Source: UBA7328 sp002471345 (GTDB lineage Bacteria; Bacteroidota; Bacteroidia; Chitinophagales; Saprospiraceae). Taken from it: a stretch of DNA of 64,000 nt. The DNA lies in assembly GCA_964011275.1 (NCBI GenBank), contig CAXGOB010000002.1:1-64000 (forward strand), given 5' to 3'. The notes beneath the pieces are model-generated. The model worked only from the letters and a program-made list of their open reading frames with translations, did no database searches and had not been told where the DNA came from. This document shows positions 27,308 to 37,900 of the stretch, piece by piece; the stretch's first letter is position 1, and each line of letters opens with the position of its first letter. The position numbers and the translations under genes were made by a program.

Positions 27308-30300
27308 TTATCTGAAAAGACTGATCTTTTGAGAAGTAACTTCTTCTCCTTGCTTTATAGATATGATGTAGATACCATTCGATAGTTGTAAATTTTGGAA
27401 ATGGACAAAGTTGGTGCTGCTGCCAATCATTGTGTTATCTACAGTTTTTCTTGCCAAGACCCTTCCATCTATAGCACTTATTAGCACATGTGCTGCTTGT
27501 TTTACCGTCGAATGAAATGCCACTCCAATGTTACTTCCATTGTGGTCCATCAATTTGATGTCTTTGATCAGCTGAGACCCTTCAGGTTTGGCTTTGATGT
27601 AATCAGGTTTATGGATATACATACTTTCTTCAAATGTATCGGCATTGAAAACTATGAAGGTGTCCACTTCACCATTCTGAATTTTCTTAACTACCTTCTC
27701 GTTCTTCTTTATTTTATTTTCATTGGATGCTTTGGTAATAATTTCCACAACGCCATTATCGCCCTTTTCTCCATATTTTTCAAATGCTTTTTCTCCTTTC
27801 AAAACATGAATTTCAGCTATTTCATCTGGATCTAAGTCTGAAGTGGCATCTCTTTTTCTAGATTGTATTTCTCCATCAATCACAAATAATGGTTGTATAT
27901 CTTCTTTTTCTGTATCATTGCTTACAGTCTTAACTTTTGTTCCTTTTGTGATAATTTCTACTACGCCAAACCGACCCTCATCACCATATTTCTCCAAAGA
28001 TTCTTCTGCCTTATACACATTGATATGATCTATATCTCCGGGATCAACATCACTTATTTGATCATAATACTTAAATTTTTTGCCATTGATTACCAGTAAT
28101 GGTTTCTGAGTTGGTATAGAGTCAGAAATCATTCTTTTTACATCATTATTCGTTTTCTTTTTATCGTTTCCCCATTTCTTTTCCCAATTGACTAGGGATT
28201 CACCTGTAGTCTCCAATTTTTGCTTCTCTCTATTAAACTCTAAAACTCCGAAGGTGCAATTACAATCTAAATCATCTGCCCCTAGCTTTATTACAAATGG
28301 GCCTTCTGGTAATTCTGCTGCTGGAAAAGCAACTCTATTTTCACCTTTTCCCAATGTGTGATGTTTTGTTATGGTACCATTCCCTTGATCAAAGTAGATT
28401 TCTACTTCTCTGTCTTTATCTGAATTAAAAGAAAATGAAAGTTGATCTTTTTGCCCATGTCTCACCGTATAATCCAATCCGGGTAAGTGACATGACATTT
28501 TAAAATATGATCCGAGGCCTAATACATCTGATATACCGTCTTTAATTCGAGTGAATATTCCGAGATCTCCTGTTTCCGATTCTTTAGTATTAATCGAACT
28601 TTCATTTGACTTATTGATATAAGCACTTTCCTCAAAAGTCTCTGGATCATAGATAGTAGTCGTGTCAGATTCGTTTACTTTAAGATCAGAAACCTCCACT
28701 CCTGTCATTACAATAGCTCCATATTTCCCATCACTTCCATAAGTATTTTTTGCCAACGTGGGGCTATATATCTCTTGATGTTCTATCATATAGGATCTGT
28801 CAAAATCAAGTGGAAAAGATTCTATATCCAAAATCTTCTTTCCATTTATGACCCACAGAAATGTTTTTTTGAGTCCAGTTTTTGCATAGAAATTTTCAAA
28901 TACAGGCCCCAATTTTAATATCTCGTTCTCTTTCTTATGTACTCTTTCTTTGGATAGGTCCATGTCCTCTGTTGAAAAAGGGTTCTTGAAGTAGAGATGC
29001 TTAACATAGTGGATGCTTGTTAGTCTTTTTTGAGAGTTGTCAGCTTTTAAACTCTGATCTTGAAAGGGTTTGATTATTGAAGCCTCCCATTCTTTAGAAG
29101 CCTTTTTGTCAGAAATTAGGTGGCCATTTCTTATTCTTAAAGCACCTGAACTAAAAATTGCTGTGCTTCGATTTTCACCTATTTTAATGCTGAATCCTGA
29201 TTTAGGGAAATCATGCTCTGACAACTTTATTTCTAATAAATTATCAGTTTTGTTGAAATTGCTATGGCCAAAAGTTGTATGACCTTGATCAAAATAAAGT
29301 TCAATATTTCCTCGATGATCAGACTCTATTTCTAATTCAAACTGCTTTGGTTCAGAATGCTTTATTCTAAATATTCCATATTCATTGTCTATCTCTTGAA
29401 AATGTGCAGATTTATAAAAATGTGACAATATTCCAACAGTCTCTAATGCCATTTCTGCAGGCAACGAAATATTCTGTTCTGATAAATATTCTTCAATGGA
29501 ATTCTTGCCCATTCGTATTGCGACACCTTTGTTATCTTTTCTCAATTTCCTTGCCTCTGCGGGTGAATAAACTTTTCCATTTACTAAGAATAACATATAG
29601 TTTGGTTCATTCCTTTTTTCCACAATTCTTATCTGATGTGATTTATCAGAAGAATGATATTCTAGAGGAATTACCAATTTTTTTTCGCCTTTTACTACGT
29701 CCAAGTAATGTACTACTTCAGATTTGGAATTCAATATTCTCACCTCCAGCACTCCTATATATTCTGAATATACTTCAGCTTCCCATGGATCATCACCCAT
29801 TCTAAGGGTTTCATAGCTATCCATTTTTTCTCTAAAAGAATAGTCTGTCTTTGATTGATATAATTGACCACAAAAGTCATTTGACTTCCAATTTTCCAAT
29901 TTATTAAAGTCATAACTGATTCTACCTATTTCTACAGCACCAAATTTCCCCTTTGTCCCGTATTTTTCGATAGCTATTTCAGGTGAAAGAACAATAATAT
30001 TATCAGTCCAAAAATGCTTCGAGAAATCAATCACATTCGCCAAATCCTCTTTTACAAGCTTTCCATTTATTGTTAACACAACATTGTCATTCAAATGATA
30101 TGTTTTGCCAAATTCTCTTAATTCACTCGTAATACTGAAATGCTCCTCTCCTTTTTTATAAGTTTTTGGCTTCTTTGTATAAGGTGAAAAGAAATATGCC
30201 GGAGACTGGCAATGGTCTAATGTTCCTTCATTAAATGGATGTCCAATGTTTCTAGTAAAGTCATAAATATCAACAATAGCCTTAGTCTCTTCTTTCAAAG

Positions 30301-30661
30301 AAAAAGCGGCCACAATAAGCGTCAACAATGGCAAAACAAGGAGATACTTTAGCCCTGCCCACTTTCCGGATTTTTTTTGATACATCATCTTGATACGTTT
30401 TTTGATATGTGAGTTAAAAAATGAATGAGCTAAGGCAATCTGAATTCCGGAAAGTGATTGCCTTAGCAAGATGTGGCCATACATCTTCTTATCTGTTTGG
30501 TATAGTACTGCTGCATCAGCAAGATACTCATGGGTCTGTTTGATAGCTGATTTGTAGAGATAGATTAAAGGGTTAAACCAGAATAGCACATTCACTATCT
30601 CCATATATAGTACATCCAGAGAATGATGAGATTTCACATGCTCGAGCTCATGAGTGATCAC
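27308..30661 (-). CDS. M56 (BlaR1-like) peptidase, C-terminal part with plug-like modules
   Basis: 1117 residues from a GTG. The zinc motif HELEH (4-8) sits at the very start. Then come M56 helices (LYMEIVNVLFWFNPLIYLYK, THEYLADAAVL) and a last TM helix (about 104-121). The rest is extracytoplasmic. At least four TonB-plug-like modules of the form V-I-N/D-G ... K-Y-G-x-x-G-x-x-G-V/A-V-E-I occur, two of them at 854-906 and 924-977. The final ~85 residues (VLISAIDGRVLARKTV, LSNGIYIISIKQGE) resemble a type A type IX sorting domain. The N-terminal helices of the same enzyme are encoded by the preceding frame, and the two frames overlap as GTGA. Either one gene carries a frameshift, or two coupled halves reassemble. 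It belongs with the BlaI repressor as a signal-activated protease. Confidence 0.82.
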   Translation of the reverse strand: MITHELEHVKSHHSLDVLYMEIVNVLFWFNPLIYLYKSAIKQTHEYLADAAVLYQTDKKMYGHILLRQSLSGIQIALAHSFFNSHIKKRIKMMYQKKSGKWAGLKYLLVLPLLTLIVAAFSLKEETKAIVDIYDFTRNIGHPFNEGTLDHCQSPAYFFSPYTKKPKTYKKGEEHFSITSELREFGKTYHLNDNVVLTINGKLVKEDLANVIDFSKHFWTDNIIVLSPEIAIEKYGTKGKFGAVEIGRISYDFNKLENWKSNDFCGQLYQSKTDYSFREKMDSYETLRMGDDPWEAEVYSEYIGVLEVRILNSKSEVVHYLDVVKGEKKLVIPLEYHSSDKSHQIRIVEKRNEPNYMLFLVNGKVYSPAEARKLRKDNKGVAIRMGKNSIEEYLSEQNISLPAEMALETVGILSHFYKSAHFQEIDNEYGIFRIKHSEPKQFELEIESDHRGNIELYFDQGHTTFGHSNFNKTDNLLEIKLSEHDFPKSGFSIKIGENRSTAIFSSGALRIRNGHLISDKKASKEWEASIIKPFQDQSLKADNSQKRLTSIHYVKHLYFKNPFSTEDMDLSKERVHKKENEILKLGPVFENFYAKTGLKKTFLWVINGKKILDIESFPLDFDRSYMIEHQEIYSPTLAKNTYGSDGKYGAIVMTGVEVSDLKVNESDTTTIYDPETFEESAYINKSNESSINTKESETGDLGIFTRIKDGISDVLGLGSYFKMSCHLPGLDYTVRHGQKDQLSFSFNSDKDREVEIYFDQGNGTITKHHTLGKGENRVAFPAAELPEGPFVIKLGADDLDCNCTFGVLEFNREKQKLETTGESLVNWEKKWGNDKKKTNNDVKRMISDSIPTQKPLLVINGKKFKYYDQISDVDPGDIDHINVYKAEESLEKYGDEGRFGVVEIITKGTKVKTVSNDTEKEDIQPLFVIDGEIQSRKRDATSDLDPDEIAEIHVLKGEKAFEKYGEKGDNGVVEIITKASNENKIKKNEKVVKKIQNGEVDTFIVFNADTFEESMYIHKPDYIKAKPEGSQLIKDIKLMDHNGSNIGVAFHSTVKQAAHVLISAIDGRVLARKTVDNTMIGSSTNFVHFQNLQLSNGIYIISIKQGEEVTSQKISLFR

Positions 30662-31161
30662 TTGACTATACTCTCATTCTTTAGTGGAATATTTTTACTG
30701 ATAAATACTGCATTTAGAAAGGAGAATGGAAGGTGATCTGCAGTGCTATGAATCAGAAGGTGACCATCTTTATATTCCTTTTCGCTATTTATATATAAAG
30801 TATAAATATTCCACAGTCCATGGGACAATCGCGCGAGAAAGAACACTACACCGGTAGCATATAGCAATGCCATAACATTATAGAGGTCCAAATACCATAC
30901 TTGTCTTACTTGCTCTATAGATTGAGAAATGACTGTTGGCGATTCCTGAATAAACATAACCAAAGGAGCGACTTCTGGCACGTCAGTGGCACTAAGGTCA
31001 ATATGCAAATTTCTTAATAATGGGAGTATAATACCCAATGTAATAGAAGCTACTAGGTAATATCTATTCACATTAAAGAAGGTCTCTTTGCGTAGAAAAG
31101 CGTAAAATATAAGATACAAGAATGTCCATGTGAGCGTCACATCTAGGATATATTGGATCAT
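30658..31161 (-). CDS. M56 (BlaR1-like) peptidase, N-terminal membrane part
   Basis: 167 residues with three TM helices (about 5-22, 36-51, 92-113). It ends in the stretch that normally leads to the zinc motif (LPFSFLNAVFISKNIPLKN). The reading frame then runs ESIVK and stops, while the next frame reads EYSQ straight into VITHELEH. Adding one base near 30670-30675 would restore a single ~1290-residue BlaR1-like protein. The break is therefore a frameshift relative to the family. Because stop and restart overlap as GTGA, separate expression of both halves is also possible. It starts 7 bp after the BlaI-type repressor gene. Confidence 0.78.
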   Translation of the reverse strand: MIQYILDVTLTWTFLYLIFYAFLRKETFFNVNRYYLVASITLGIILPLLRNLHIDLSATDVPEVAPLVMFIQESPTVISQSIEQVRQVWYLDLYNVMALLYATGVVFFLARLSHGLWNIYTLYINSEKEYKDGHLLIHSTADHLPFSFLNAVFISKNIPLKNESIVK

Positions 31162-31168
31162 AGCTGGG

Positions 31169-31540
31169 TTATTTTTCGTTGTGTAATTTGAGTATGAGGT
31201 CGTTAAGGTCTTTAAGGCTTAGGTCGTTTTCTTTTACTAAAAAGGAAATCAATTCATTAGTCGAACCTTCGAAATAGCCACTTATGAGCTTCTTCAATGA
31301 AAACTTAGTATAGTCCTTTTTCATGATGAGTGGGAAGTAGGCATGTGTTCGGCCATATGCCTTATAATCGACAAAGCCTTTTTTCTCTAGAGTACGAATG
31401 ATGGTGCTGATAGTGCTGTGAGGAGGTTTAGCTTCAACATTCATCTCAGCTATCAATTGACTGACAGTACAGAGTTCAGATTGATCCCATAGGAGTTGCA
31501 TAATCTCCTCTTCTGCCTTAGTTAATTTTTGATACTTCAT
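31169..31540 (-). CDS. BlaI/MecI-family transcriptional repressor
   Basis: 123 residues with the BlaI/MecI winged helix-turn-helix: LTKAEEEIMQLLWDQSELCT at the start, then PPHSTISTIIRTLEKKGFVD as recognition helix and wing, and a C-terminal dimerisation helix. In this family a membrane M56 peptidase triggers cleavage of the repressor when it senses a signal. The M56 genes follow 7 bp downstream, so the pair is one operon. No beta-lactamase gene is nearby, so the regulon is probably not antibiotic resistance. A 6-4-6 palindrome 47 bp upstream of the start is a likely autoregulatory operator. Confidence 0.92.
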   Translation of the reverse strand: MKYQKLTKAEEEIMQLLWDQSELCTVSQLIAEMNVEAKPPHSTISTIIRTLEKKGFVDYKAYGRTHAYFPLIMKKDYTKFSLKKLISGYFEGSTNELISFLVKENDLSLKDLNDLILKLHNEK

Positions 31541-31586
31541 GTAACCAATTGTTTTAAACTATGATTACAAGCATATAACGTATTAT

Positions 31587-31602
31587 ATAGTTATACAACT
31601 AT
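31587..31602. promoter_or_regulatory. Probable BlaI-type operator
   Basis: ATAGTT-ATAC-AACTAT, a perfect 6-4-6 dyad 47 bp upstream of the repressor start. It overlaps a second dyad (TATAAC at 31574-31579 with GTTATA at 31590-31595). BlaI/MecI proteins bind dyads of this kind in their own promoters. Confidence 0.5.
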
Positions 31603-31632
31603 TTTTGCAAATGATTTCCTCTGTTGTCTATT

Positions 31633-34041
31633 TTAGATATTGATATTATAAACATCTGGATCCACTTCTTTCATCATTTCTACCGCACTTTTGACAATAT
31701 CCATGGCCATTGGTTTTGAATGATAATTCCCATCATCACCATAAGGAGTTCTATGTTCAGTTCCAGTTATGCACACTGGCTTAGAATCCAAATATTCATA
31801 CGCATTTTGGTGACCAAGTACTTCTTGCAACATATAAGCTGTCGCTCCTCCAGGAACATCTTCGTCTAGAAAAATTACCCTATTGGTCTTTTTGATTGAA
31901 TGCACTATAATTTTTTCTAAATCAAAGGGCATCAATGTTTGTACATCGATAAGCTCAATGGAAATATTTAAATTTTCAAGGTATTTAACAGCTTTTAAAG
32001 CTTCATTTATGCATGCCCCATATGTTACTAAGGTTATATCCTCTCCTTTCTCTAAAACTTCAGGTGTACCTAGCGGCACAGTAAATGATTCGAGATTATT
32101 AGGCATCTTTTCTTTTACTCTATATCCATTGAGACATTCTATAAGTACAGCAGGATCATTACCTCGAATCAACGTATTGTACATTCCTGCTGCTTGAGTC
32201 ATGTTGCGAGGAGTAAGAAGGTAAACCCCTTTCATGCTATTTAAAAGCATACCCATTGGTGACCCACTATGCCATATGCCTTCTAATCTATGGCCACGCG
32301 TCCGGATGATGAGAGGAGACATTTGTTTACCTGCAGTCCTCCATCTCAAAGTGGACAATTCATCCACTAAAGCAGGCAAAGCGTATACAAGATAATCTAC
32401 GTATTGTATCTCAGCAATCGGACGAAGTCCTCTCATGGCCATTCCTATTCCTTGGCCAAGAATGGTCCATTCTCTTATGCCTGTATCAAATACTCTTTCT
32501 TTGCCATATTTCTCTTGTAGTCCAGCAAAACATTGATTCACTCCACCAATTTTTCCTACATCTTCACCAAAAGCACAAACCCGATTATCAGAACCGAGCA
32601 ACTGGTCAAAATAAGCGTTTAGCACTTCAAAACCATTCACCATTACAGCATTTTCGTCATATTCCGCTTTCTGAGCAGGTACATTTATTGAAGCATTAAG
32701 AGAAGCACTAAACAGATGAGTATCATACTTAGACGAAAGTAATGCTGACTGATTATGTCTCCAGTCCTTAAGCGTTTTAATATCAGAGGTGTCCTCTTCT
32801 ATTATTAATGTTAAGATAAGATCATCTAAGATTTCTAAAATATTAGAAATGACACCGTGCTTAAGGTTTGACAAGTAGTTTTTAGCTTCTGAAATTTTAC
32901 TGAAACCCGAGTGAGAGTCTTCAATATTTGCTAAAAGTTCTATCAATTCTTCTTTAGCCCTCAAGAACGGATTCTGAAAATTGGACCATGCAGTCTTTGA
33001 TTTTATTCTAAGTTCCTCGGCCCATTCAATTTTCAGATTTTCTAATTCTTCTTCTTTTAATAAGTCATTTTGAAGTACATATTTTTCAAAATGAACTAAG
33101 CAATCCATTTCTTTTTCCCATTCTAATCTTTCTTTAGATTTATACCGTTCATGGCTTCCTGAAGTGGAATGTCCATTAATCTGAGTAAGCTCATTTACAT
33201 GGACAATAACAGGCACACTTTCATTTCTACATAGGTCAACAGCTTCCTTAAATATTCTATTGAGCTCCGAATAATCCCATCCTTTAGCAGTAAAGATTTC
33301 ACATCCTTTTGAATCTTGATGTGATTTCTGAAAACCTGCTAAAGCTTCAGAAATAGACCCCTTGGCAGTTTGTAGTTCAGTAGGAACTGATATTCCATAC
33401 CCATCATCTTGTACAACGAATACAATAGGTACCTGCATAACACATGCAGCATTAACTGTCTCAAAAAACACACCCTCTGCTGCTGTGGCATCTCCTATCA
33501 CTGCAAAACTCACTTCTTCTCCTTTATTGCTGATGAGATTAGAAATATTGAGGTCCTTATAATATTTAGAAGCAACAGCCATCCCTAATGCTCTTGGAAG
33601 GTGGCCAGCTAACGGTGAAATCGCCGCTCCCACATTATATTGATTTATCAGGTCGAGCCATTTATCATTTTTATCAATAAAAGTTGTGGCATAGTGAGCA
33701 TTCATATTTCTACCGGCCGAAAAAGGATCATTCTTTGAATCTGCATAAAGACTAGCTAAAACGGTCTCAGGTGTTGCTAATCCTTTGGATAACATAAATG
33801 TCTGATCTCTGTAATAGCCAGAAAAATAATCTCCAAATTGAAAGGACTTTGCTATTGCTAATTGGCAAAGTTCTTTACCGGCACTTTCAATACCAAATTT
33901 TGCTTTTCCACGTAAGACGTCTGATCTAATCTGTTTACTTAGAAGACGACTTTGAAAACTTACTTTGAAATCACTAATAATTTCCTGAGGGGATAATAAA
34001 GTTTGGGGTCTAGATTGTAATAGAGAAGTGATTGTCTTCAT
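31633..34041 (-). CDS. 2-oxoacid dehydrogenase E1, fused alpha and beta subunits
   Basis: 802 residues. The alpha half (about 30-370) has the thiamine-diphosphate motif GDATAAEGVFFETVNAA and the HGHSTSGSHERY-like phosphorylation loop (NGHSTSGSHERYKS). The beta half (about 460-790) has GEDVGKIGGVNQCFAG and a C-terminal transketolase domain (DEDVPGGATAYMLQEVLG). The enzyme decarboxylates a 2-oxoacid, most likely branched-chain 2-oxoacids, and passes the acyl group to E2 lipoyl domains encoded elsewhere. A single fused chain is usual in Bacteroidota. The gene diverges from a TetR regulator with a palindrome 71 bp upstream, so control by that regulator is likely. Confidence 0.92.
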   Translation of the reverse strand: MKTITSLLQSRPQTLLSPQEIISDFKVSFQSRLLSKQIRSDVLRGKAKFGIESAGKELCQLAIAKSFQFGDYFSGYYRDQTFMLSKGLATPETVLASLYADSKNDPFSAGRNMNAHYATTFIDKNDKWLDLINQYNVGAAISPLAGHLPRALGMAVASKYYKDLNISNLISNKGEEVSFAVIGDATAAEGVFFETVNAACVMQVPIVFVVQDDGYGISVPTELQTAKGSISEALAGFQKSHQDSKGCEIFTAKGWDYSELNRIFKEAVDLCRNESVPVIVHVNELTQINGHSTSGSHERYKSKERLEWEKEMDCLVHFEKYVLQNDLLKEEELENLKIEWAEELRIKSKTAWSNFQNPFLRAKEELIELLANIEDSHSGFSKISEAKNYLSNLKHGVISNILEILDDLILTLIIEEDTSDIKTLKDWRHNQSALLSSKYDTHLFSASLNASINVPAQKAEYDENAVMVNGFEVLNAYFDQLLGSDNRVCAFGEDVGKIGGVNQCFAGLQEKYGKERVFDTGIREWTILGQGIGMAMRGLRPIAEIQYVDYLVYALPALVDELSTLRWRTAGKQMSPLIIRTRGHRLEGIWHSGSPMGMLLNSMKGVYLLTPRNMTQAAGMYNTLIRGNDPAVLIECLNGYRVKEKMPNNLESFTVPLGTPEVLEKGEDITLVTYGACINEALKAVKYLENLNISIELIDVQTLMPFDLEKIIVHSIKKTNRVIFLDEDVPGGATAYMLQEVLGHQNAYEYLDSKPVCITGTEHRTPYGDDGNYHSKPMAMDIVKSAVEMMKEVDPDVYNINI

Positions 34042-34111
34042 TTGTATACTTGATATTAAAATCTATGTTTTAAATACACTTTTAGCACTTATAGGCGAAA
34101 TTATATATTTT

Positions 34112-34129
34112 ATTGGTCAATTAACCAAT
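34112..34129. promoter_or_regulatory. TetR-type operator candidate
   Basis: ATTGGT-CAATTA-ACCAAT, perfect 6-bp arms with a 6-bp spacer. It lies 71 bp upstream of the E1 gene and 106 bp upstream of the divergent TetR gene. TetR regulators usually bind such dyads between themselves and a divergent target. Confidence 0.55.
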
Positions 34130-34234
34130 TAATTATAGATCTTATTAAATCAATTTCAAAATTTAATCTTATATCTCAGATCACTATGCGTAAATGGATA
34201 GATATGCCAACTTTTTTTTATAGATTTCAACTCT

Positions 34235-34891
34235 ATGTCAAAAAAGAAAAGACAAGTAGGAAGGCCAAAAGAAAAGAATAGTATAGAAACCACTGAAGTG
34301 TTAACTATTGCCCTAAGAAGTTTTGCTCAATTAGGTTATGGTGGCGTGTCAATAAATAGCTTAGCTAAAAAGACAGGAGTAGCAGATTCCTTGCTTCACT
34401 ATCATTTTGGCACGAAAGAGGAATTATGGAAAAAATCCATGATGCAGGCTGGTAGCCAAATCATAAATAGTCTAGAAGACATATTCAATGTTTTAGACAA
34501 TATAAGTGGGATAGAAAAACTGAGAATTTATATTAAAAAAATAGTGCTATTCTCAGCTAGTCATCCAGAATTTCAACAGGTAGTTGTACAAGAAGTCTTT
34601 TCAGATTCCTCAAGATCAAATTGGCTAATAGAAGAGGTTCTAAAACCAGTATTTGCATATATGGAAGACATTGTAAAAGAAGAACAAGATAAAGGAACCA
34701 TAAAAGTAATTCCTCCAGCTAATTTGTTCAGCTTTATAATAGGGTCCATCATTACATTCTTTGCCAGATCTTATCAAATGAAAAAATTGTACGATGTAGA
34801 TTGTTTTGATGACGACCAAGTACAAAACCAAGTAACGATTATTACTGACTTAATAATGGATGGGCTTCAGACAAAAAAGAAAGCACAATAG
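34235..34891 (+). CDS. TetR/AcrR-family transcriptional regulator
   Basis: 218 residues. The N-terminal helix-turn-helix spans about 18-60 (GVSINSLAKKTGVADSLLHY then HFGTKEELW). The C-terminal ligand-binding domain is all-helical. The lysine-rich start (MSKKKRQVGRPKEK) is typical. Divergent from the E1 dehydrogenase gene, suggesting it represses that gene in response to an acyl-CoA, fatty acid or branched-chain metabolite; the ligand is inferred only from context. Confidence 0.9.
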   Translation: MSKKKRQVGRPKEKNSIETTEVLTIALRSFAQLGYGGVSINSLAKKTGVADSLLHYHFGTKEELWKKSMMQAGSQIINSLEDIFNVLDNISGIEKLRIYIKKIVLFSASHPEFQQVVVQEVFSDSSRSNWLIEEVLKPVFAYMEDIVKEEQDKGTIKVIPPANLFSFIIGSIITFFARSYQMKKLYDVDCFDDDQVQNQVTIITDLIMDGLQTKKKAQ

Positions 34892-34920
34892 ATGAGTTCC
34901 TTTATTGCGCTTTCTATTCT
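34880..34920 (+). terminator. Probable terminator after the TetR gene
   Basis: AAAGCACAATA overlaps the stop codon and pairs, with one mismatch, with TATTGCGCTTT; T-rich sequence follows. It may serve both converging transcripts. Confidence 0.45.
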
Positions 34921-34927
34921 TACTTTT

Positions 34928-37900
34928 TTACCATCCAGGAATAAAGTTTAGACCAAATGATATTCCGCTGCCACTCCGAAGTGGTTTAGCCCAATAAGGC
35001 TCTAAAATCATTGCACCAAATAGATTCACTCTTACACTGACACCTGCACTCATTGCAAGCTCTGGTTTGAGAAATTGACCATTTATCGGCTCTCCATCAC
35101 TAAAGTGGCTAAATTCATCAAAGGCTACACCGGCATCAATGAAAAAATTGAGATCCGTGAATAAAGCATTAGTATTAATCACTGCCAATTGGCCAGGACC
35201 TGTAAATGGAAGCCTGATCTCAAAACTCGCTAAAGCTATTTTACTACCTAAAAATTGGCCAATGTCTGTATCCTTTAGAATATCATTAAATCCATTCGAA
35301 AAGGCAAAATCATATCCCCTCACAAATCCCATATTACCTACGAACAAAGGATACACGGAATTCACATTATTTTCATATCTCAAATATCCTAAACCTCTAA
35401 ATGCCAGAGTCACTGGACTCAATCTAATATACTTCCTATAATCTGCTAATAGACCATAGTAATTATTCACTCCATAACTGTATTCAGCGGATACCCTAAA
35501 TCTATGCCCAGTAAGTGGTGCTGTAAGGCCAAAACTTGAATTATCCCCAACTAGAGCAACATTGACACCACCAGTGAGACCTTTTTTAATAGTATAATAT
35601 TGATTAAACGTCAATTCACTTCCTGCATCTACTTTATCTCTTGTCTGATTATAAAACAAAAATCCATCTTGAGAAAAATAATTTCTTGTGACATCCCATC
35701 GGAATCCTTGGTGACCTATACTGGCACCTGCTTCTAGTCTCAATTTTGTAGAAAAAGGTAACTGGGCAAACCCTCCTAAGGATTGGTTAAAAACTCTGAT
35801 AAGATTTAATTCATCTATAAGTGATTCTACAGGAGCATTAGAACCTTGTTCTGTTACCACATTCCCATCATCATCAAGCAAAGAACCAAAGCCCAAGGAT
35901 CTAAATCCTGTCACCTGTGGTATATGTGATATACCAAATCCCCAAGCTATTGGGTTTTTCTTATTGATATAATTCACTTGACCACCCATATCATAAATAG
36001 TCCCATTAAGGGCTACCTGAGCGAAAAGTTGATTGTTTCCTAACATATCCCCAAAAAGCATATCAATACCCCCTTGAAGTCCAACTTGGTTATTATACAA
36101 TCCATTACTCACACCAATTCCGCCACCGCCTCCAATGTAATCCAATTCAAACTTGGTTTTGTACTTCGTATTCCGAAACTCTTCTTCTTCTAAATATTCA
36201 ATCTCATCAATTGATTCATGAAATTCAGTGACAATTTCTTTATTCTCTGATCCCGGATTAGGAAGTGAACCTGCTGAAAAATCAACTTTATTCTTATCGA
36301 CTTTTTTATTTAAAAGCTGCGTAGACTTTGCAGTGATAATGTCATAACCCTCTAATCCATAATAACTAAAGAGCACTCTGTCCACTTTTGAAGAAGAAGT
36401 AATCATAGGAGAAAATCTACTTATACCACTTAATCCAGAGAGATAATCAGTCATATGATATACCTCATAATTAGCTACATCATATTTATAAAGATTTCTA
36501 AAACCATCTCTATCTGACATGAAGTAGATATTATCTTCATGATCATAATTTGCACTTATATTATCAGCTGTATGAAATACATCCAAAATTTCTACACTTC
36601 CGCTTTGGTAGTCCATCACAGCCAGATCAAAGGACCACCTTCCATTAGTTCTTCCTTCGTCAAAACTTCTTTTATCATAACTGAATACAAGCTTTGTACC
36701 GTCGCTATTAAAATCGGGTTGTATCTCTGAGTAGATATCATCAGTTAGTTGTCTTACCCTGCCTCGTTTAAGGTTATATGCAAAGAGATCAGTCTGACCT
36801 TCTACTAACCCTGTAATTACAATCTCTTTACCATCTGGAGACCAAACTGGGGTACTGAATGCCGGCACCTGATCTATAGTTTTGGATTCTAATGTTTTTC
36901 CACTCTTAACTTCTTTGATTACAAGCTTATTCACTCCTTTACTAAATGCAATAAAAGCAAATTTTTTGCTGTCAGGTGACCACGTTCCTGATGACTCCAA
37001 ATAATTATAAGCATCCAAATCTCCATCTTTAACTAGACTCGAGAGCTTTCTTACAATCTTACCAGTCCGTGCTTCTGCCATGAACAGATCCGTGCTAAAA
37101 AGATCTTTTTCAGATAGGAATACCACATATTTCCCATTTGGGCTTATGGACGGCGATACATTTATATTCCCAGAATTCTTTTTTGAGAGTATTGTTTTAC
37201 CAATTTTAGATTCTTTTCCGTCCCTCATAAAAGGTTCAAAATGCGCTCTCAAGGTAGTGTCAAAATCCGCGCTAAGATCTTCCATATCAATACCTAATAG
37301 ACTATCTATCGTTAATTCTACACCATTGATAGCTGTAGATTGATACATGGTCCTCATCATCTGATCTCCATATTTACCCGCTAAAAATGACCATGCAGTC
37401 TGTCCATAACGATAAGGAAAATATCGTCTTGGGTTTGCCATTTCACTGAAAGTTGGAATATCATCTTTGAGTATTGCTCTTCTCATCCACATGGCCGTAA
37501 AAGGATCTACTCTTCCTATGCTTAAGTACTCTGCCATTCCCTCTACTAGCCATAGAGGAAGATTACTCATATTTCTAATAGAAGTGCCTTCACCATCGAT
37601 TACAATATTGAACTGAAAAGCATGAACAAGCTCATGACCTAACACCTGATGGGTCTGCTGATTGGTAAAAGTCATGGGCATGACCACCCTGTTTTTAAAT
37701 CCTTCAGTTACACCACCTGTCCCTACTCCAATAGCTCCACCAATAGCATTAGTCTGTTGGAAGTCAGCATGATTTGAATATACTAGTAATGGATTTTTAA
37801 AAGGAATTTCATGATATAAGATATCACTAAAGAAATCATACCAAAGCTCAGACTCTTGAGCCATCCAATTGACCGTCTCTTTATTTTTGGTGTAGTAGTA

